Below, piece by piece: positions 1 through 8,511 of a stretch of 31,556 nucleotides of DNA. Under the pieces are notes generated by a model. It was not told where the DNA came from and ran no database searches. It saw nothing but the letters and a program-made list of their open reading frames with translations. Origin of the DNA: JAQVEM01 sp964595565 (GTDB taxonomy: Bacteria > Actinomycetota > Humimicrobiia > Humimicrobiales > Humimicrobiaceae); assembly GCA_964595565.1 (NCBI GenBank), contig CAZQQX010000023.1, positions 1 to 31,556 of the forward strand, in the 5' to 3' direction. Numbering within the stretch: the first letter of the stretch is position 1; each line of letters opens with the position of its first letter. A program made the position numbers and the translations under genes.

Positions 1-38
1 CACTATAATCTGTCCCGGAAGTCTTAATTTTTGCGGAG

Positions 39-66
39 TTAGCCTGTAAGCCGAGTTACAGACTAA
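39..66. repeat. Imperfect hairpin near left edge
   Basis: TTAG-C-CTGTAA, a six-base loop GCCGAG, then TTACAG-A-CTAA gives a 4+6 bp stem with one mismatch. No T-run follows on either strand, so it is not a standard intrinsic terminator. The rest of 1-260 shows no gene; it is AT-rich spacer. Confidence 0.4.
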
Positions 67-260
67 GAATACATAAAAGACGCTTTTTAATATTCCTGTC
101 ATTCCCCATATCAGTAACTTTTTTCTATCTACTTTTTGATATTACATTTCAATATTTGATAGGTTAAAATTATTGCCGTTATTAGACTGTCTGTGCACTG
201 TACCTAACCTGCTGAAATCATTCTAAATCTGGATAAAATTTTCATTTTTGTATGCCTTAT

Positions 261-899
261 CTATCTTCCCAGCATCAAAAACATGGTACCATTTAGAATA
301 AAAATTATACTGAGCATCCCCATATAAATTAAAAGATATTTAATGATTGAAACAAGGTTATAAATATCAAATGAATCTATTGTCTCATTAAATAAGACAG
401 ACACCTTTTCAAGTTCTTCTGATATATTTACCAGTTCCCGCCCGGTTCTTTCTATATCAGAAGCATTTGTCTCAAGATTTTCCAGTGCCACGCTTAACTC
501 TTCGGAAAGAATCACCAGATTATCTCCTATACTGCTGAAATATTCTTCTGCGCTCTCAAGGGGCCTGAGTCCCAGAATCTCAAAACCTACAATTCCGGCA
601 ACTTCATTAAAAGCCAATCCTGAATCATATGATATTTCTGAAGCATAGCCGAGGGTACTCCTGGTAGTCCTTATACTTTCCGCAATATGCTCAGAAGTAT
701 CATCCGAGTTTTTCAGCGCTTCAGCAACCTCATCAATGGACTCTGCAACTGATAGGCTCAGATTATGGATATTTTCAAAATCCTGCCTGTAAGAGTCCAA
801 AACTAAAATACCCCCAAAAGAAAAGATTGCCCCGCATAAACCGAACAGGATGGAAATAATTGAAAAAACAGTTATTAATATTTTCTTTTTAGTTTTCAT
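261..899 (-). CDS. Two-helix membrane protein with long extracytoplasmic helical domain
   Basis: I do not recognise this 212-residue protein. It opens with a basic stretch and a hydrophobic helix at about residues 7-33, continues with roughly 140 residues rich in Glu, Ser, Asn and Leu that should form helices or a coiled coil, and ends with a second hydrophobic helix at about 183-210. This layout resembles the periplasmic part of methyl-accepting sensor proteins, but no HAMP or signalling domain follows, so a sensory role cannot be claimed. It lies 28 bp downstream of mscL on the same strand and could be cotranscribed with it. No good ribosome binding site is visible before the ATG at 899. 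Confidence 0.65.
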   Translation of the reverse strand: MKTKKKILITVFSIISILFGLCGAIFSFGGILVLDSYRQDFENIHNLSLSVAESIDEVAEALKNSDDTSEHIAESIRTTRSTLGYASEISYDSGLAFNEVAGIVGFEILGLRPLESAEEYFSSIGDNLVILSEELSVALENLETNASDIERTGRELVNISEELEKVSVLFNETIDSFDIYNLVSIIKYLLIYMGMLSIIFILNGTMFLMLGR

Positions 900-927
900 T
901 ATAATAGCGAAACCATGCTCTTATATC

Positions 928-1398
928 TTAGCTCAGGTCATAATTCTGTTTTATTTCAAGCTCTGCTGTACAGTTTGGACAGCGGGTTGCTCTGATATCA
1001 ATGTTTGAAAAACAAAAAGGACATACCTTTGTGGCAGGCCCGGCTTCTTCTTTCTCTTCCTTCTGTAACCTGTTAAAAGCTCTGATAATAAAGAAAAGCA
1101 CAAGGGCAATTATAATAAAGCTTATAATGGTATTTATGAACATTCCATAATTTAATGTCACCGCTCCCGCTTCGCTCGCCGCTTCAACCGACAGGTACGG
1201 TCCTGCAGTTGCCCCTTCTTTTAATACCACAAAAAGATTTGCGAAATCAACATTTCCCAGCAGAAGGCCCACCGGGGGCATTATAATATCACTTACCAGT
1301 GAGGTTATTATAGTACCAAAAGCTATGCCTATAATTATTCCAACTGCCATGCTGACTGCATTGCCCTTCATTATAAATTCCTTAAAATCCTTTATCAT
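928..1398 (-). CDS. mscL: Large-conductance mechanosensitive channel MscL with C-terminal zinc ribbon
   Basis: MscL forms a pentameric pore in the inner membrane that opens under membrane tension and releases solutes during hypo-osmotic shock. The 156-residue protein has the family's N-terminal amphipathic helix, TM1 at about 15-40 including the glycine-rich pore segment, a periplasmic loop at about 50-85, and TM2 at about 86-106. After a charged cytoplasmic linker it carries two CxxC pairs (Cys126/129 and Cys140/143) in the pattern of a rubredoxin-like zinc ribbon. A plain MscL of about 130 residues ends in a helical bundle instead. An AAAGG lies 11 bases before the ATG. The channel call is secure; the function of the ribbon is not known to me. 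Confidence 0.95.
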   Translation of the reverse strand: MIKDFKEFIMKGNAVSMAVGIIIGIAFGTIITSLVSDIIMPPVGLLLGNVDFANLFVVLKEGATAGPYLSVEAASEAGAVTLNYGMFINTIISFIIIALVLFFIIRAFNRLQKEEKEEAGPATKVCPFCFSNIDIRATRCPNCTAELEIKQNYDLS

Positions 1399-1688
1399 AT
1401 ATACCAGCCTTTCTTAATTTAGATATATTTACATTAATTATAATCCTTAACGGGAATTACTGAAAATAGTTTAGTTATAGTACCTTTGATGCTCTTTAAA
1501 GGATTATGCAGGTTTTATGACTTAAAAAATTTTAATACCGGTTCTCTTTATTTTTCTTTTAATTCTGTTTCTAATACTTCCGGCAACATTATTTCTGGAC
1601 ACCGGGGCGATAATAATGGAAAATTATATGATAGATGCAGGTAAACCTGGAATTTGTGGCAAATCATCTTAAAAGGAGGCCTATCAAA
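1399..1688. other. Intergenic region between divergent mscL and the DUF6512 gene
   Basis: About 290 bp of AT-rich spacer that must hold the promoters of both divergent genes. I see no convincing -35/-10 pair, RNA gene or repeat. The open frame running leftwards through 1548-1778 overlaps the DUF6512 gene and has no family resemblance. Confidence 0.4.
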
Positions 1689-2234
1689 ATGAAAAATCAG
1701 AACCCTGATAAAAAAAAGGTATTGATATGGGAGATATCCGGCATATTGTTTATAATAATTCTCGGCTCGGCCTTCCACTTTATATTTGAGCTCAGCGGGG
1801 GCTTGAGAGCAGTAGCATTAATTGGAGCAGTAAATGAAAGTGTCTGGGAGCATCTAAAGATCGGCTTCTGGCCTGCTTTTATCTGGGCGGCGATAGAGTT
1901 TTTCTCTTACGGAAAAAAGACCGGGAACTTCCTTATGGCCAAAGGCGTGTCCTTTACATTGCTGGGTATTCTAATAGCTGCCATATATTATGCTTCAGAG
2001 GCAGCCGGTATAGAAGGCTTTATGATACACGCGGTTAATTTTGTAGTCTCAATTGCTATCTCTCAGATAATTAGCTACAGAATAACCATTACCGTCAAAT
2101 ACAGAAGAGTATTAAATGCGGTGGGCTCCATCCTTATAGCTATTAATGTACTGGCTTTTAGCATGCTGACATATTTCCCCCTGCAATGGCCTGTTTTTAA
2201 AGACCCCATTACAGGAGGTTATGGAATATTCTAA
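1689..2234 (+). CDS. DUF6512-family integral membrane protein
   Basis: A 181-residue polytopic membrane protein with about five or six hydrophobic helices. The segment GAVNESVWEHLKIGFWPA at about residues 45-62 is the hallmark I associate with the DUF6512 family, whose function is not established. The start is placed at the ATG at 1689 because AAGGAGG (1673-1679) sits nine bases upstream. A longer in-frame version from 1635 would add 18 hydrophilic residues and bury this ribosome binding site inside the gene. It stands alone, divergent from mscL and followed by the promoter of the flavodoxin gene. Confidence 0.8.
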   Translation: MKNQNPDKKKVLIWEISGILFIIILGSAFHFIFELSGGLRAVALIGAVNESVWEHLKIGFWPAFIWAAIEFFSYGKKTGNFLMAKGVSFTLLGILIAAIYYASEAAGIEGFMIHAVNFVVSIAISQIISYRITITVKYRRVLNAVGSILIAINVLAFSMLTYFPLQWPVFKDPITGGYGIF

Positions 2235-2298
2235 CAGAATTAAAAATAACTGTTATTTTATTACATAATAAAAACATCTTATGCAAATTTAACCTGTT

Positions 2299-2327
2299 TT
2301 TACATTAATGTAACAAATATATATAAT
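2299..2327 (+). promoter_or_regulatory. Promoter with overlapping palindromic operator for the flavodoxin gene
   Basis: TTTACA (2299-2304) and TATAAT (2322-2327) are separated by 17 bp, a near-consensus sigma-70 type promoter. A perfect 14-bp palindrome, TTACATTAATGTAA (2300-2313), overlaps the -35 element, which is a typical repressor position. The predicted transcript starts about 50 bases before the ATG at 2384. Confidence 0.6.
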
Positions 2328-2383
2328 TTTTATAATTTTATATTAAAATTACCCTTATATAACTCAATCCAGGGGGAAATTAT

Positions 2384-2872
2384 ATGAAAATACTTATTGC
2401 CTACGGTACTAAATATGGGACCACTGAAAAATGTGTCGCCATTCTTAAGGACTTACTAGAGAAAAAAAATTATGAGGTTGATACTGTGAACCTTAAAAAG
2501 AACATAAGAGTAAACCCCGGTAGTTATGACCTTGTTACAGTTGGAGGTTCTTTTGTCGCATTTAGAATGAATTCTGCAGTAAGAAAGTTTGTAAAAAGAA
2601 ATCTAAGCACACTGCTTGATAAAAAAACTGCCCTATTTATGTGCGGTGCGGATGAAGAGTGGGAAAAAGAAATAAGAAAAGGCTTTCCAGAAGAGCTTCT
2701 TAATAGCGCGGTAGCAAAAGCATATTTTGGCTATGAGTTTATCTGGGATAAGCTAAATCCAATGTTTAGAGGCATGATGCAAAAAGCATACAAAACCACA
2801 GAGCCCATATCAAAAATAAAATATGAAAATATAGAAAAGTTTGCAGAGGACATAGCAAAAGCACTATCCTGA
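2384..2872 (+). CDS. Flavodoxin-domain protein (HemG/flavodoxin-like)
   Basis: A 162-residue protein of the flavodoxin fold. It begins with a beta strand and the phosphate-binding loop YGTKYGTTEKC (residues 7-17), which holds the FMN phosphate in this superfamily. The central VGGSF and FMCGADEEW segments match the flavodoxin-domain branch that includes menaquinone-dependent protoporphyrinogen oxidase HemG, but the electron partner cannot be read from sequence. AGGGGG (2371-2376) lies seven bases before the ATG. The gene has its own promoter with a palindromic operator. Its last 26 codons plus stop (2792-2872) are duplicated exactly at 13823-13903, making this gene the left edge of the putative island. 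Family call is strong; exact reaction is not known. Confidence 0.88.
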   Translation: MKILIAYGTKYGTTEKCVAILKDLLEKKNYEVDTVNLKKNIRVNPGSYDLVTVGGSFVAFRMNSAVRKFVKRNLSTLLDKKTALFMCGADEEWEKEIRKGFPEELLNSAVAKAYFGYEFIWDKLNPMFRGMMQKAYKTTEPISKIKYENIEKFAEDIAKALS

Positions 2873-2874
2873 AA
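2792..2874 (+). repeat. 83-bp direct repeat, left copy (3' end of flavodoxin gene)
   Basis: These 83 bases are identical to 13823-13905. The repeat starts on a codon boundary (codon 137), covers the last 26 codons and the TGA stop, and runs two bases beyond. The bases just outside differ on both sides. It has the layout of an attL/attR pair in the 3' end of a gene. Confidence 0.9.
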
Positions 2875-2925
2875 CTCTTTCACTATTAAAATAAGTATAT
2901 TACTATCAGCCTTCTTTTTACTTTT

Positions 2926-3137
2926 CTAATATCTCTCCGCTTGATTGAACCCACTAAATAGTTCTTCCATCAGTTTTTCCTTCCCGTGGGGTTGATTCTC
3001 TCGCCTATTATAACTATAGGAAATCCCGGTCCAAATTTAACCTCAAAGATTTCCCCCGTTAATGTAGTTACAATATATTCTCCTTCACCTTTACATGATG
3101 ATAGTTTTCTATAATATGAGTTTAGATTTCTGTCATT
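2926..3137 (-). pseudogene. Truncated, frameshifted remnant of a methyltetrahydrofolate:corrinoid methyltransferase
   Basis: Reading leftwards from 3137, an open frame without a start gives a peptide ending FPIVIIGERINPTGRKN, then TGA at 2972-2970. IGERINPTGRK is the conserved N-terminal strand and loop of pterin-binding methyltransferases (MtgA, MtrH and MetH pterin domain superfamily). Dropping to the next frame at the A-run 2974-2978 restores KLMEELFSG, as expected for the next helix, so one base appears to be missing. That frame stops at 2926, and the remaining roughly 230 residues of such an enzyme are absent. The left end lies about 50 bp from the island boundary at 2874/2875. It follows the corrinoid protein gene on the same strand, where the third component of a corrinoid methyl-transfer system would be expected. 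Confidence 0.72.
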
Positions 3138-3157
3138 TCACAAATTGTTTATATTAT

Positions 3158-3814
3158 CTATAAGAGCTGATTGGCCAGATCTACTGCACTTGAAGCATCA
3201 GGAGCATAACCATCTGCCCCGATAGAATCTGCATATTCCTGGGTCAGGGGTGCGCCTCCAACCATTATCCTGGTATTTTTAGTGCTACTATCACTTCTTA
3301 CAGCTTCTACTACATCTTTCATACCCTCCATAGTAGTGGTAAGCAGTGCCGAGATTCCTAAAATCTTGGCGTTGTTTTTCTTCAATTCCTCAACAAAATT
3401 TTCCGACGGAACATCAATACCTATATCAATTACCGTAAACCCGGCGCCTTCAAGCATCATTACTACCAGGTTTTTCCCAATATCATGAAGATCTCCCTGA
3501 ACAGTGCCAATAACTACTTTACCTTTTGATGGCTCATCTGACGCTGAAAGAAGTGGATCTATAACATCCATAGCTGCATGCATGGCTCTGGCAGCAATCA
3601 GAACTTCGGGAATATAAATTTCATTGGTTTTAAATTTCTTTCCCACTACATCCATACCCGGCATCAGCCCATCATTTAGAATCTCTTTGGCTTCTACCCC
3701 TTCATCAACGAGTCTCTGGGTAATTTCTTTACTGGCTGTATTGTTTCCCTCTATTATTGATTCTGCCAGGTCCACATACTTTGTTTTCGGGCTCATTTCT
3801 GTATATTTCTCCAT
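3158..3814 (-). CDS. Corrinoid (cobalamin-binding) methyl-carrier protein, MtaC/MtbC/MtgC type
   Basis: A 218-residue corrinoid protein that shuttles a methyl group between a substrate-specific methyltransferase and an acceptor methyltransferase in the cytoplasm. Residues 1-90 form the helical cap domain and residues 97-218 the Rossmann-like B12-binding domain. The lower axial ligand motif DLHDIG (Asp108-x-His110-x-x-Gly113) is intact, followed by the expected GISALLTTTM stretch. AAGGAAG precedes the ATG at 3814. It is directly downstream of the UroD-type methyltransferase, its likely methyl donor enzyme, and directly upstream of the broken pterin-dependent methyltransferase, its likely acceptor. 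Family call is very secure; the substrate cannot be read from this protein. Confidence 0.95.
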   Translation of the reverse strand: MEKYTEMSPKTKYVDLAESIIEGNNTASKEITQRLVDEGVEAKEILNDGLMPGMDVVGKKFKTNEIYIPEVLIAARAMHAAMDVIDPLLSASDEPSKGKVVIGTVQGDLHDIGKNLVVMMLEGAGFTVIDIGIDVPSENFVEELKKNNAKILGISALLTTTMEGMKDVVEAVRSDSSTKNTRIMVGGAPLTQEYADSIGADGYAPDASSAVDLANQLL

Positions 3815-3904
3815 ATATCTTCCTTTCTTTAGTCAACTTGATTAAATAGTACAATCCACAGATAATTTATAAATTATTAGAGGATTTTAGATACTTAAAA
3901 AAAA

Positions 3905-5038
3905 TTATTTAAGTGCTTCATCCAGCATCGTTAAATAATTCTCAACCGGAACATAACTGGGAATTGAATTTCCTGCACCGATAGCAAATCTACCACCAGG
4001 AGTACATTTATTTATAATTTGCCTTATATATTTTCTAAGTTCACCAGTTTCAAGCCTTGCAAGTTTATCTACATCTACACCTCCAAGCAAGCAAATTTGA
4101 TTCCCCCAACTTTTTTTTGCATCAACTATTGATGCAACTCCATCTTGGAACGAGTGCTTACCATCAATTTTGACATAATTAATAAAGTCTTCCATAAGAA
4201 CATCTACCTTTCCACAAGAGTGAAGATAATACGGCTTACCTTTTTCATGACACAACTGAGCATATTTCTTATGCCAGGGTAGAAAATATTTTCTTATATC
4301 TTCTGGAGGAATTAAAGTTTGCGTACTATAACCAAAATCATCACCCTGTAAAATTGCAGTTAACTTACCTAACTCTAAAAGATATTTATCGTACTCATAG
4401 ATAAGCTCGCCTATTTTATCAGTTACAGCTTTAAACAAAGCAGGGTCATCAATTAAAGTTAGACATAAGCCTTCATAGCTCATCAACCTTGATAAATGTT
4501 CAAAAACTCCACCTCCATGAGAAGATATAAACCCCATTCCATCCGGCAAATGTTCACATATATACCTATGAATATAAAAATCTTCTTCTTTTATTTTTGG
4601 CCATGGATATTTCTCAAAATCATCCCAGCTTCTAATAACACCTTTAGACTCATCCTGCCAGACTCTGACCCGGTCACCAGAAACTTTTGCTGTATCCAGG
4701 ACACTTAAAGATATTGCCGGTAAAGCAAGGCTGGTCTCTATTCTTATAAAGTCATACCCCATGTGATACCAGAATGCTATCTGATTATCTAACCAGGCAT
4801 TTATTTTTTCGATATTTTCTTTAGAAAAATCAATCTCACCATCCATATTATCAGTTTTATCAGTGGGACTTACCCACTTTCTTCCAAGCATATCCTGAAG
4901 TATGGGTTTCATTACTGTATTATCTATCAGATACTCTACCATGGGAGGCTTATCCGGGATGATTTTACCATTCATTATATTAACAAAATTTTCAATATCA
5001 GGTTCTGGCTTCTCAATTGGTAGTTTAAATTTAGTCAT
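3905..5038 (-). CDS. Uroporphyrinogen decarboxylase-superfamily methyltransferase
   Basis: A 377-residue TIM-barrel protein of the UroD superfamily. Members next to corrinoid proteins are not haem enzymes but zinc-dependent methyltransferases (MtaA, MtbA, CmuA and O-demethylase types). The segment YYLHSCGKVDVL (His273, Cys275) matches the zinc-ligand region of those methyltransferases. GGGAG lies shortly before the ATG at 5038. The gene lies 90 bp upstream of the corrinoid protein and 131 bp downstream of the mannosidase, all on one strand. I infer it is the substrate-side methyltransferase of a three-component demethylase, and that the neighbouring mannosidase hints at a methylated sugar substrate. 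True uroporphyrinogen decarboxylase is unlikely given the partner gene and absence of other haem genes. Confidence 0.88.
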   Translation of the reverse strand: MTKFKLPIEKPEPDIENFVNIMNGKIIPDKPPMVEYLIDNTVMKPILQDMLGRKWVSPTDKTDNMDGEIDFSKENIEKINAWLDNQIAFWYHMGYDFIRIETSLALPAISLSVLDTAKVSGDRVRVWQDESKGVIRSWDDFEKYPWPKIKEEDFYIHRYICEHLPDGMGFISSHGGGVFEHLSRLMSYEGLCLTLIDDPALFKAVTDKIGELIYEYDKYLLELGKLTAILQGDDFGYSTQTLIPPEDIRKYFLPWHKKYAQLCHEKGKPYYLHSCGKVDVLMEDFINYVKIDGKHSFQDGVASIVDAKKSWGNQICLLGGVDVDKLARLETGELRKYIRQIINKCTPGGRFAIGAGNSIPSYVPVENYLTMLDEALK

Positions 5039-5169
5039 AACTCTACTCCCGTATTTTATTTTTTAACAAAAACTAGTTCCATAACTCAAGATAGTCTCAA
5101 CGAACTTATAAAATAATCCTCTTGCACCTTTTTTATCCTGATAAATATCAAATAGTGAATTCTCCGTGT

Positions 5170-8100
5170 TTAAAAATATATTTTAAAAGTCTTTATCTCA
5201 TACGGTGCTATATTAAATTTCAGGTTATTTGCATCTGGCTTCAGCTTTTCTAAATTATTTTCCAGTAAATCACACTCAAAAACATTTTTTATATTTTTAA
5301 AAACAGTTAGGCATGCATTGGAGTTCCTTCCATACCTTTCTACCAGCCGGACGACAATACCTTCATCATTATCTGATTTTTTAACTGCCTCCAAAGTAAT
5401 ATTAATCTTATTTATTTTTAAAAAACTGAATTCTCCGGGCAAACTCCTCTCTTTGGCAATCTCTTCATTTCGCATACATATTAATGGATTATTAAATTCA
5501 AGAGCCCTCTGGTTTACTTCTGCGTCTTTCCAATATCCTTTATGAGGAAACAGTGAATATGTAAAAGATGATTTTTCTATATCAGAATCAGGGTCAGGAT
5601 AAACAGGCCCCTTTAATAAAGTAATACTCATTTTACTTTTTTCAACATCAAAACCGTATTTACAATCTGTAAATATAGCCACACCATAGCTATCCTCGGA
5701 TAAATCAATCCAGTTATGTGCGCTAACTTCAAATTTAGCCTGTTCAAAAGTATTGTTTCTATATGCCGGCCTCTTTATATTTCCAAATGCAATATCACAT
5801 GTATAATCTCTTGCCATTACATTAATATCAAATCCAACCCTTAATAGTTTTCTTCTTTCCTTCCAGTCTATTTCAGTTTCAAAGTCAATACGCGGAATAT
5901 CATTATAAAATATAATTCTTTGCTTTAAATATGAATTTAAAATCTTCTTTTTTAACAGCAAAGCCCAGCAAACAGGCCCTTTCTCTATAACAGTTATTTT
6001 TCCCGGTGAAAGGTCCAGCTCTTTATCTTTATATTTTTTTGTTATGTCCCATGCCTCATATTCAGAGGGCACATCCTCATAAATACTAAATTTATTGCCT
6101 AAACCATTTTCTTTAATAATTTCAAACCCATTATTTTTGTCAAAAATTGACGTAATCTCGCCGGATTTATTAAACTTAACCTTAAAAAACTTATTTTCAA
6201 AATACTCCCTGGATATACTTATTTTATGTGGATTTTTAATTGCTACCTTTTCTTTTTTAATTTTCTTATCCAAATAAAATACTCTATACCCGCACGCAGG
6301 TATGTGTTCTGCATAAAGTACTGTCTTATGAGAACCCTGGATATTTTTTATATATTGGTAGGCAACCTCTACATTATCCTCATCTACTATAGTAGTATTT
6401 TTATCCAGAAGGAAATCAAAGTAAGCTATAGAAGAACGCTTTCTCTGAGTTGAATTAAAAACAATAACAGCCTTTTTGTCGTATATTTTTTTTACTTTAG
6501 TTGATATAAAACCAAGAGCATTGTTTCTTAAGGCTCTAACATTTTCGGTTAAATCTTTGTAATCATTTATAATGTCTGCATAAACCGGCCCAATATGAGT
6601 ACCTGTAATTGAATCGTGAAATTGATTGGTCAACAGGGTTTCCCAGGCTTTACTTAATTCTTCTTCCGGATAATTGAATTTATCCAGCAGGGTGCATATC
6701 ACCAAAAAAATTTCTGCTTCTCTTAATTGGTTTTCGAGTTTTCTATTTATTTTTTTTAACCTGCTTTTGGTAGTATACGCTCCTCTGTGAGCCTCCAGGT
6801 ATAACTCGTCTTTATAAACAACAGGATTTTTATTTTTTCCCTTTATTTGTCTTAGAGCATCTATCGCCCTGCTTGATTTTGTTCCTGGCAACCCGGGAAA
6901 TCTTTTATACCTTCTGGCATACTCAAGCATTTCAGTATCTACCCCTCCGCCTCCATCTCCCCAGCCATAACAATATATGGTTTCGTCTTCACCTGTATTG
7001 TTTTTTAAAGCTTTCACACATTTTGAAATGTGATCTGCTTCTGCTGTCCCTATAAAATGAATAGGTGGTGTAACTGCAAATACCCGGGAGCCGTCCGGTC
7101 CTTCCCATAAAAAGCTATTTAATTTCCAGGGATTTGTATCATTCCACACCCCTAATTTATTAGTAACAAAATATTCCATTCCTGACTTCTTTAGTATCTG
7201 CGGAAGAGTATAACAGGCTCCAAACATATCCGGGTGCCATATTATTTTTGGGATAAATCCGAATTCCTTTTGCAGGAAATTTGCTCCATGCATTATCTGT
7301 CTTACAATTGATTCCCCGGAAATTAAATTAAGGTCCGATTCTACCCATAAAGGGCCTAATATCTCCCACCTTTTTTCTTTTACTCTTTGTTTTATCTGTT
7401 TGAAAAGGGTGGGATAATTTTCTTTTAATACTCTATAAATAATTACCTGATTTTGTGAAAAAATAAAATCAGGATACTGCTCCAATAACCGGAGCATGGT
7501 TGAATGAGTTCTACCCACTTTTCTAACAAATTCTTTATACTGCCATAGGAAAACAACATCTAAATGGGAATGACCAACTAATTTTAATGTTCCGTTTATT
7601 TTAAAGTTATCAGATTCGAATATCCGTTCATGCAGTATTTTTTTTCCTTTTTTTAATTCTGTTAAAAATTCTTCTCTACCACTTATGCCCGGTTTTATAT
7701 ACCTGACAGCCTCATTTAAAGTATTTTTTATAAAAGATTCCAGCTCTATGTTAATATCCTGAATGAAAAGACCGTTATAAACGGCCTTAAAATCCCAGTA
7801 TATTTCTTCAATTTCAGTATCTATCGCAGCAAGGTCGGAACATTCAATTTTTTTAATTAATGGCTCTCCCAGACGCCATACATGGTATGATTCAACTTCT
7901 ATATTAAATATTTCTCCGCCTTTTGCATTCTCTGTTAATAATATTTCATTTCTAAAAGGGTCCAATCCCTGGTAAGGTTTCCCATTTATTTTTACCAGAG
8001 AATCCCCGCCAAGGTATAAAAGAAATTTGACCTTTTCTCCCTTTAAATAATCCGGAATCTTTACCGTTTGTTTAAAAAAGCAGCTAACATTCTTACCACC

Positions 8101-8358
8101 CCACAAATCTCCTACCCTAATGGGCATCCACTCTTTATCCAAGAATTTATATTTTCCTACATCAGTATAATAACATTCTTTCTTTAACCAATTATCACAC
8201 CGGAGTATTTTCTTATATATCCTCTCTTTTATTTTATTAATAGCTAAATTTATCCTGTCTTTACAATTATAAATGCCCCTTTGTTTGCCTTTTATTTCAT
8301 CGCGCCAGAACTTAAGGGTATTGTCCATTGTATTTGTATTTATTTTATTATTGTCCAA
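5170..8358 (-). CDS. GH38 family alpha-mannosidase
   Basis: A 1062-residue glycoside hydrolase of family 38, which removes alpha-linked mannose with retention of configuration using a zinc ion. An N-terminal beta domain is followed by the catalytic domain starting near residue 258. GHSHLD supplies zinc ligands His265 and Asp267; WHPDMFG carries the nucleophile Asp377; GWGDGGGG is at 465-472; and QFHDSITGT supplies His581. Helical and C-terminal beta-sandwich domains complete a family-typical length. No signal peptide is seen, so it should act in the cytoplasm on imported oligosaccharide. The start is a TTG at 8358 with AAGGAT six bases upstream; an ATG at residue 11 has no ribosome binding site. 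It follows the sugar permeases in the same transcription unit. Bond specificity cannot be read from sequence. Confidence 0.95.
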   Translation of the reverse strand: MDNNKINTNTMDNTLKFWRDEIKGKQRGIYNCKDRINLAINKIKERIYKKILRCDNWLKKECYYTDVGKYKFLDKEWMPIRVGDLWGGKNVSCFFKQTVKIPDYLKGEKVKFLLYLGGDSLVKINGKPYQGLDPFRNEILLTENAKGGEIFNIEVESYHVWRLGEPLIKKIECSDLAAIDTEIEEIYWDFKAVYNGLFIQDINIELESFIKNTLNEAVRYIKPGISGREEFLTELKKGKKILHERIFESDNFKINGTLKLVGHSHLDVVFLWQYKEFVRKVGRTHSTMLRLLEQYPDFIFSQNQVIIYRVLKENYPTLFKQIKQRVKEKRWEILGPLWVESDLNLISGESIVRQIMHGANFLQKEFGFIPKIIWHPDMFGACYTLPQILKKSGMEYFVTNKLGVWNDTNPWKLNSFLWEGPDGSRVFAVTPPIHFIGTAEADHISKCVKALKNNTGEDETIYCYGWGDGGGGVDTEMLEYARRYKRFPGLPGTKSSRAIDALRQIKGKNKNPVVYKDELYLEAHRGAYTTKSRLKKINRKLENQLREAEIFLVICTLLDKFNYPEEELSKAWETLLTNQFHDSITGTHIGPVYADIINDYKDLTENVRALRNNALGFISTKVKKIYDKKAVIVFNSTQRKRSSIAYFDFLLDKNTTIVDEDNVEVAYQYIKNIQGSHKTVLYAEHIPACGYRVFYLDKKIKKEKVAIKNPHKISISREYFENKFFKVKFNKSGEITSIFDKNNGFEIIKENGLGNKFSIYEDVPSEYEAWDITKKYKDKELDLSPGKITVIEKGPVCWALLLKKKILNSYLKQRIIFYNDIPRIDFETEIDWKERRKLLRVGFDINVMARDYTCDIAFGNIKRPAYRNNTFEQAKFEVSAHNWIDLSEDSYGVAIFTDCKYGFDVEKSKMSITLLKGPVYPDPDSDIEKSSFTYSLFPHKGYWKDAEVNQRALEFNNPLICMRNEEIAKERSLPGEFSFLKINKINITLEAVKKSDNDEGIVVRLVERYGRNSNACLTVFKNIKNVFECDLLENNLEKLKPDANNLKFNIAPYEIKTFKIYF

Positions 8359-8511
8359 TTTAAAATCCTTATATGTTTTTTATTTAATAAATAGAATCCA
8401 ATAAAACCCTTTCTGTTAAAAAAATTCCCCTCCGAATCTTAAATTACCCTAAACTCTATATTTATAACTTTTTCTCATAATCGCTTAATTAAAAGATTAC
8501 TTTCAAATCAA

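Noticed and set aside
31..66. Minus-strand AACTCGGCTTACAGGC resembles the conserved 3' end of RNase P RNA.
   Set aside because: Only this short segment fits; the bases before it do not match the ACAGA motif, and the 300 or so bases needed for the rest of the RNA are occupied by a spacer and a coding gene.
1548..1778. Open frame of 76 codons on the minus strand upstream of mscL.
   Set aside because: It overlaps the ribosome binding site and start of the DUF6512 gene on the other strand and has no recognisable features.
3905..5038. Annotation as haem-pathway uroporphyrinogen decarboxylase (hemE).
   Set aside because: The gene is next to a corrinoid protein and has the zinc-ligand type His-Ser-Cys-Gly segment of corrinoid-linked methyltransferases; no other haem genes are present.
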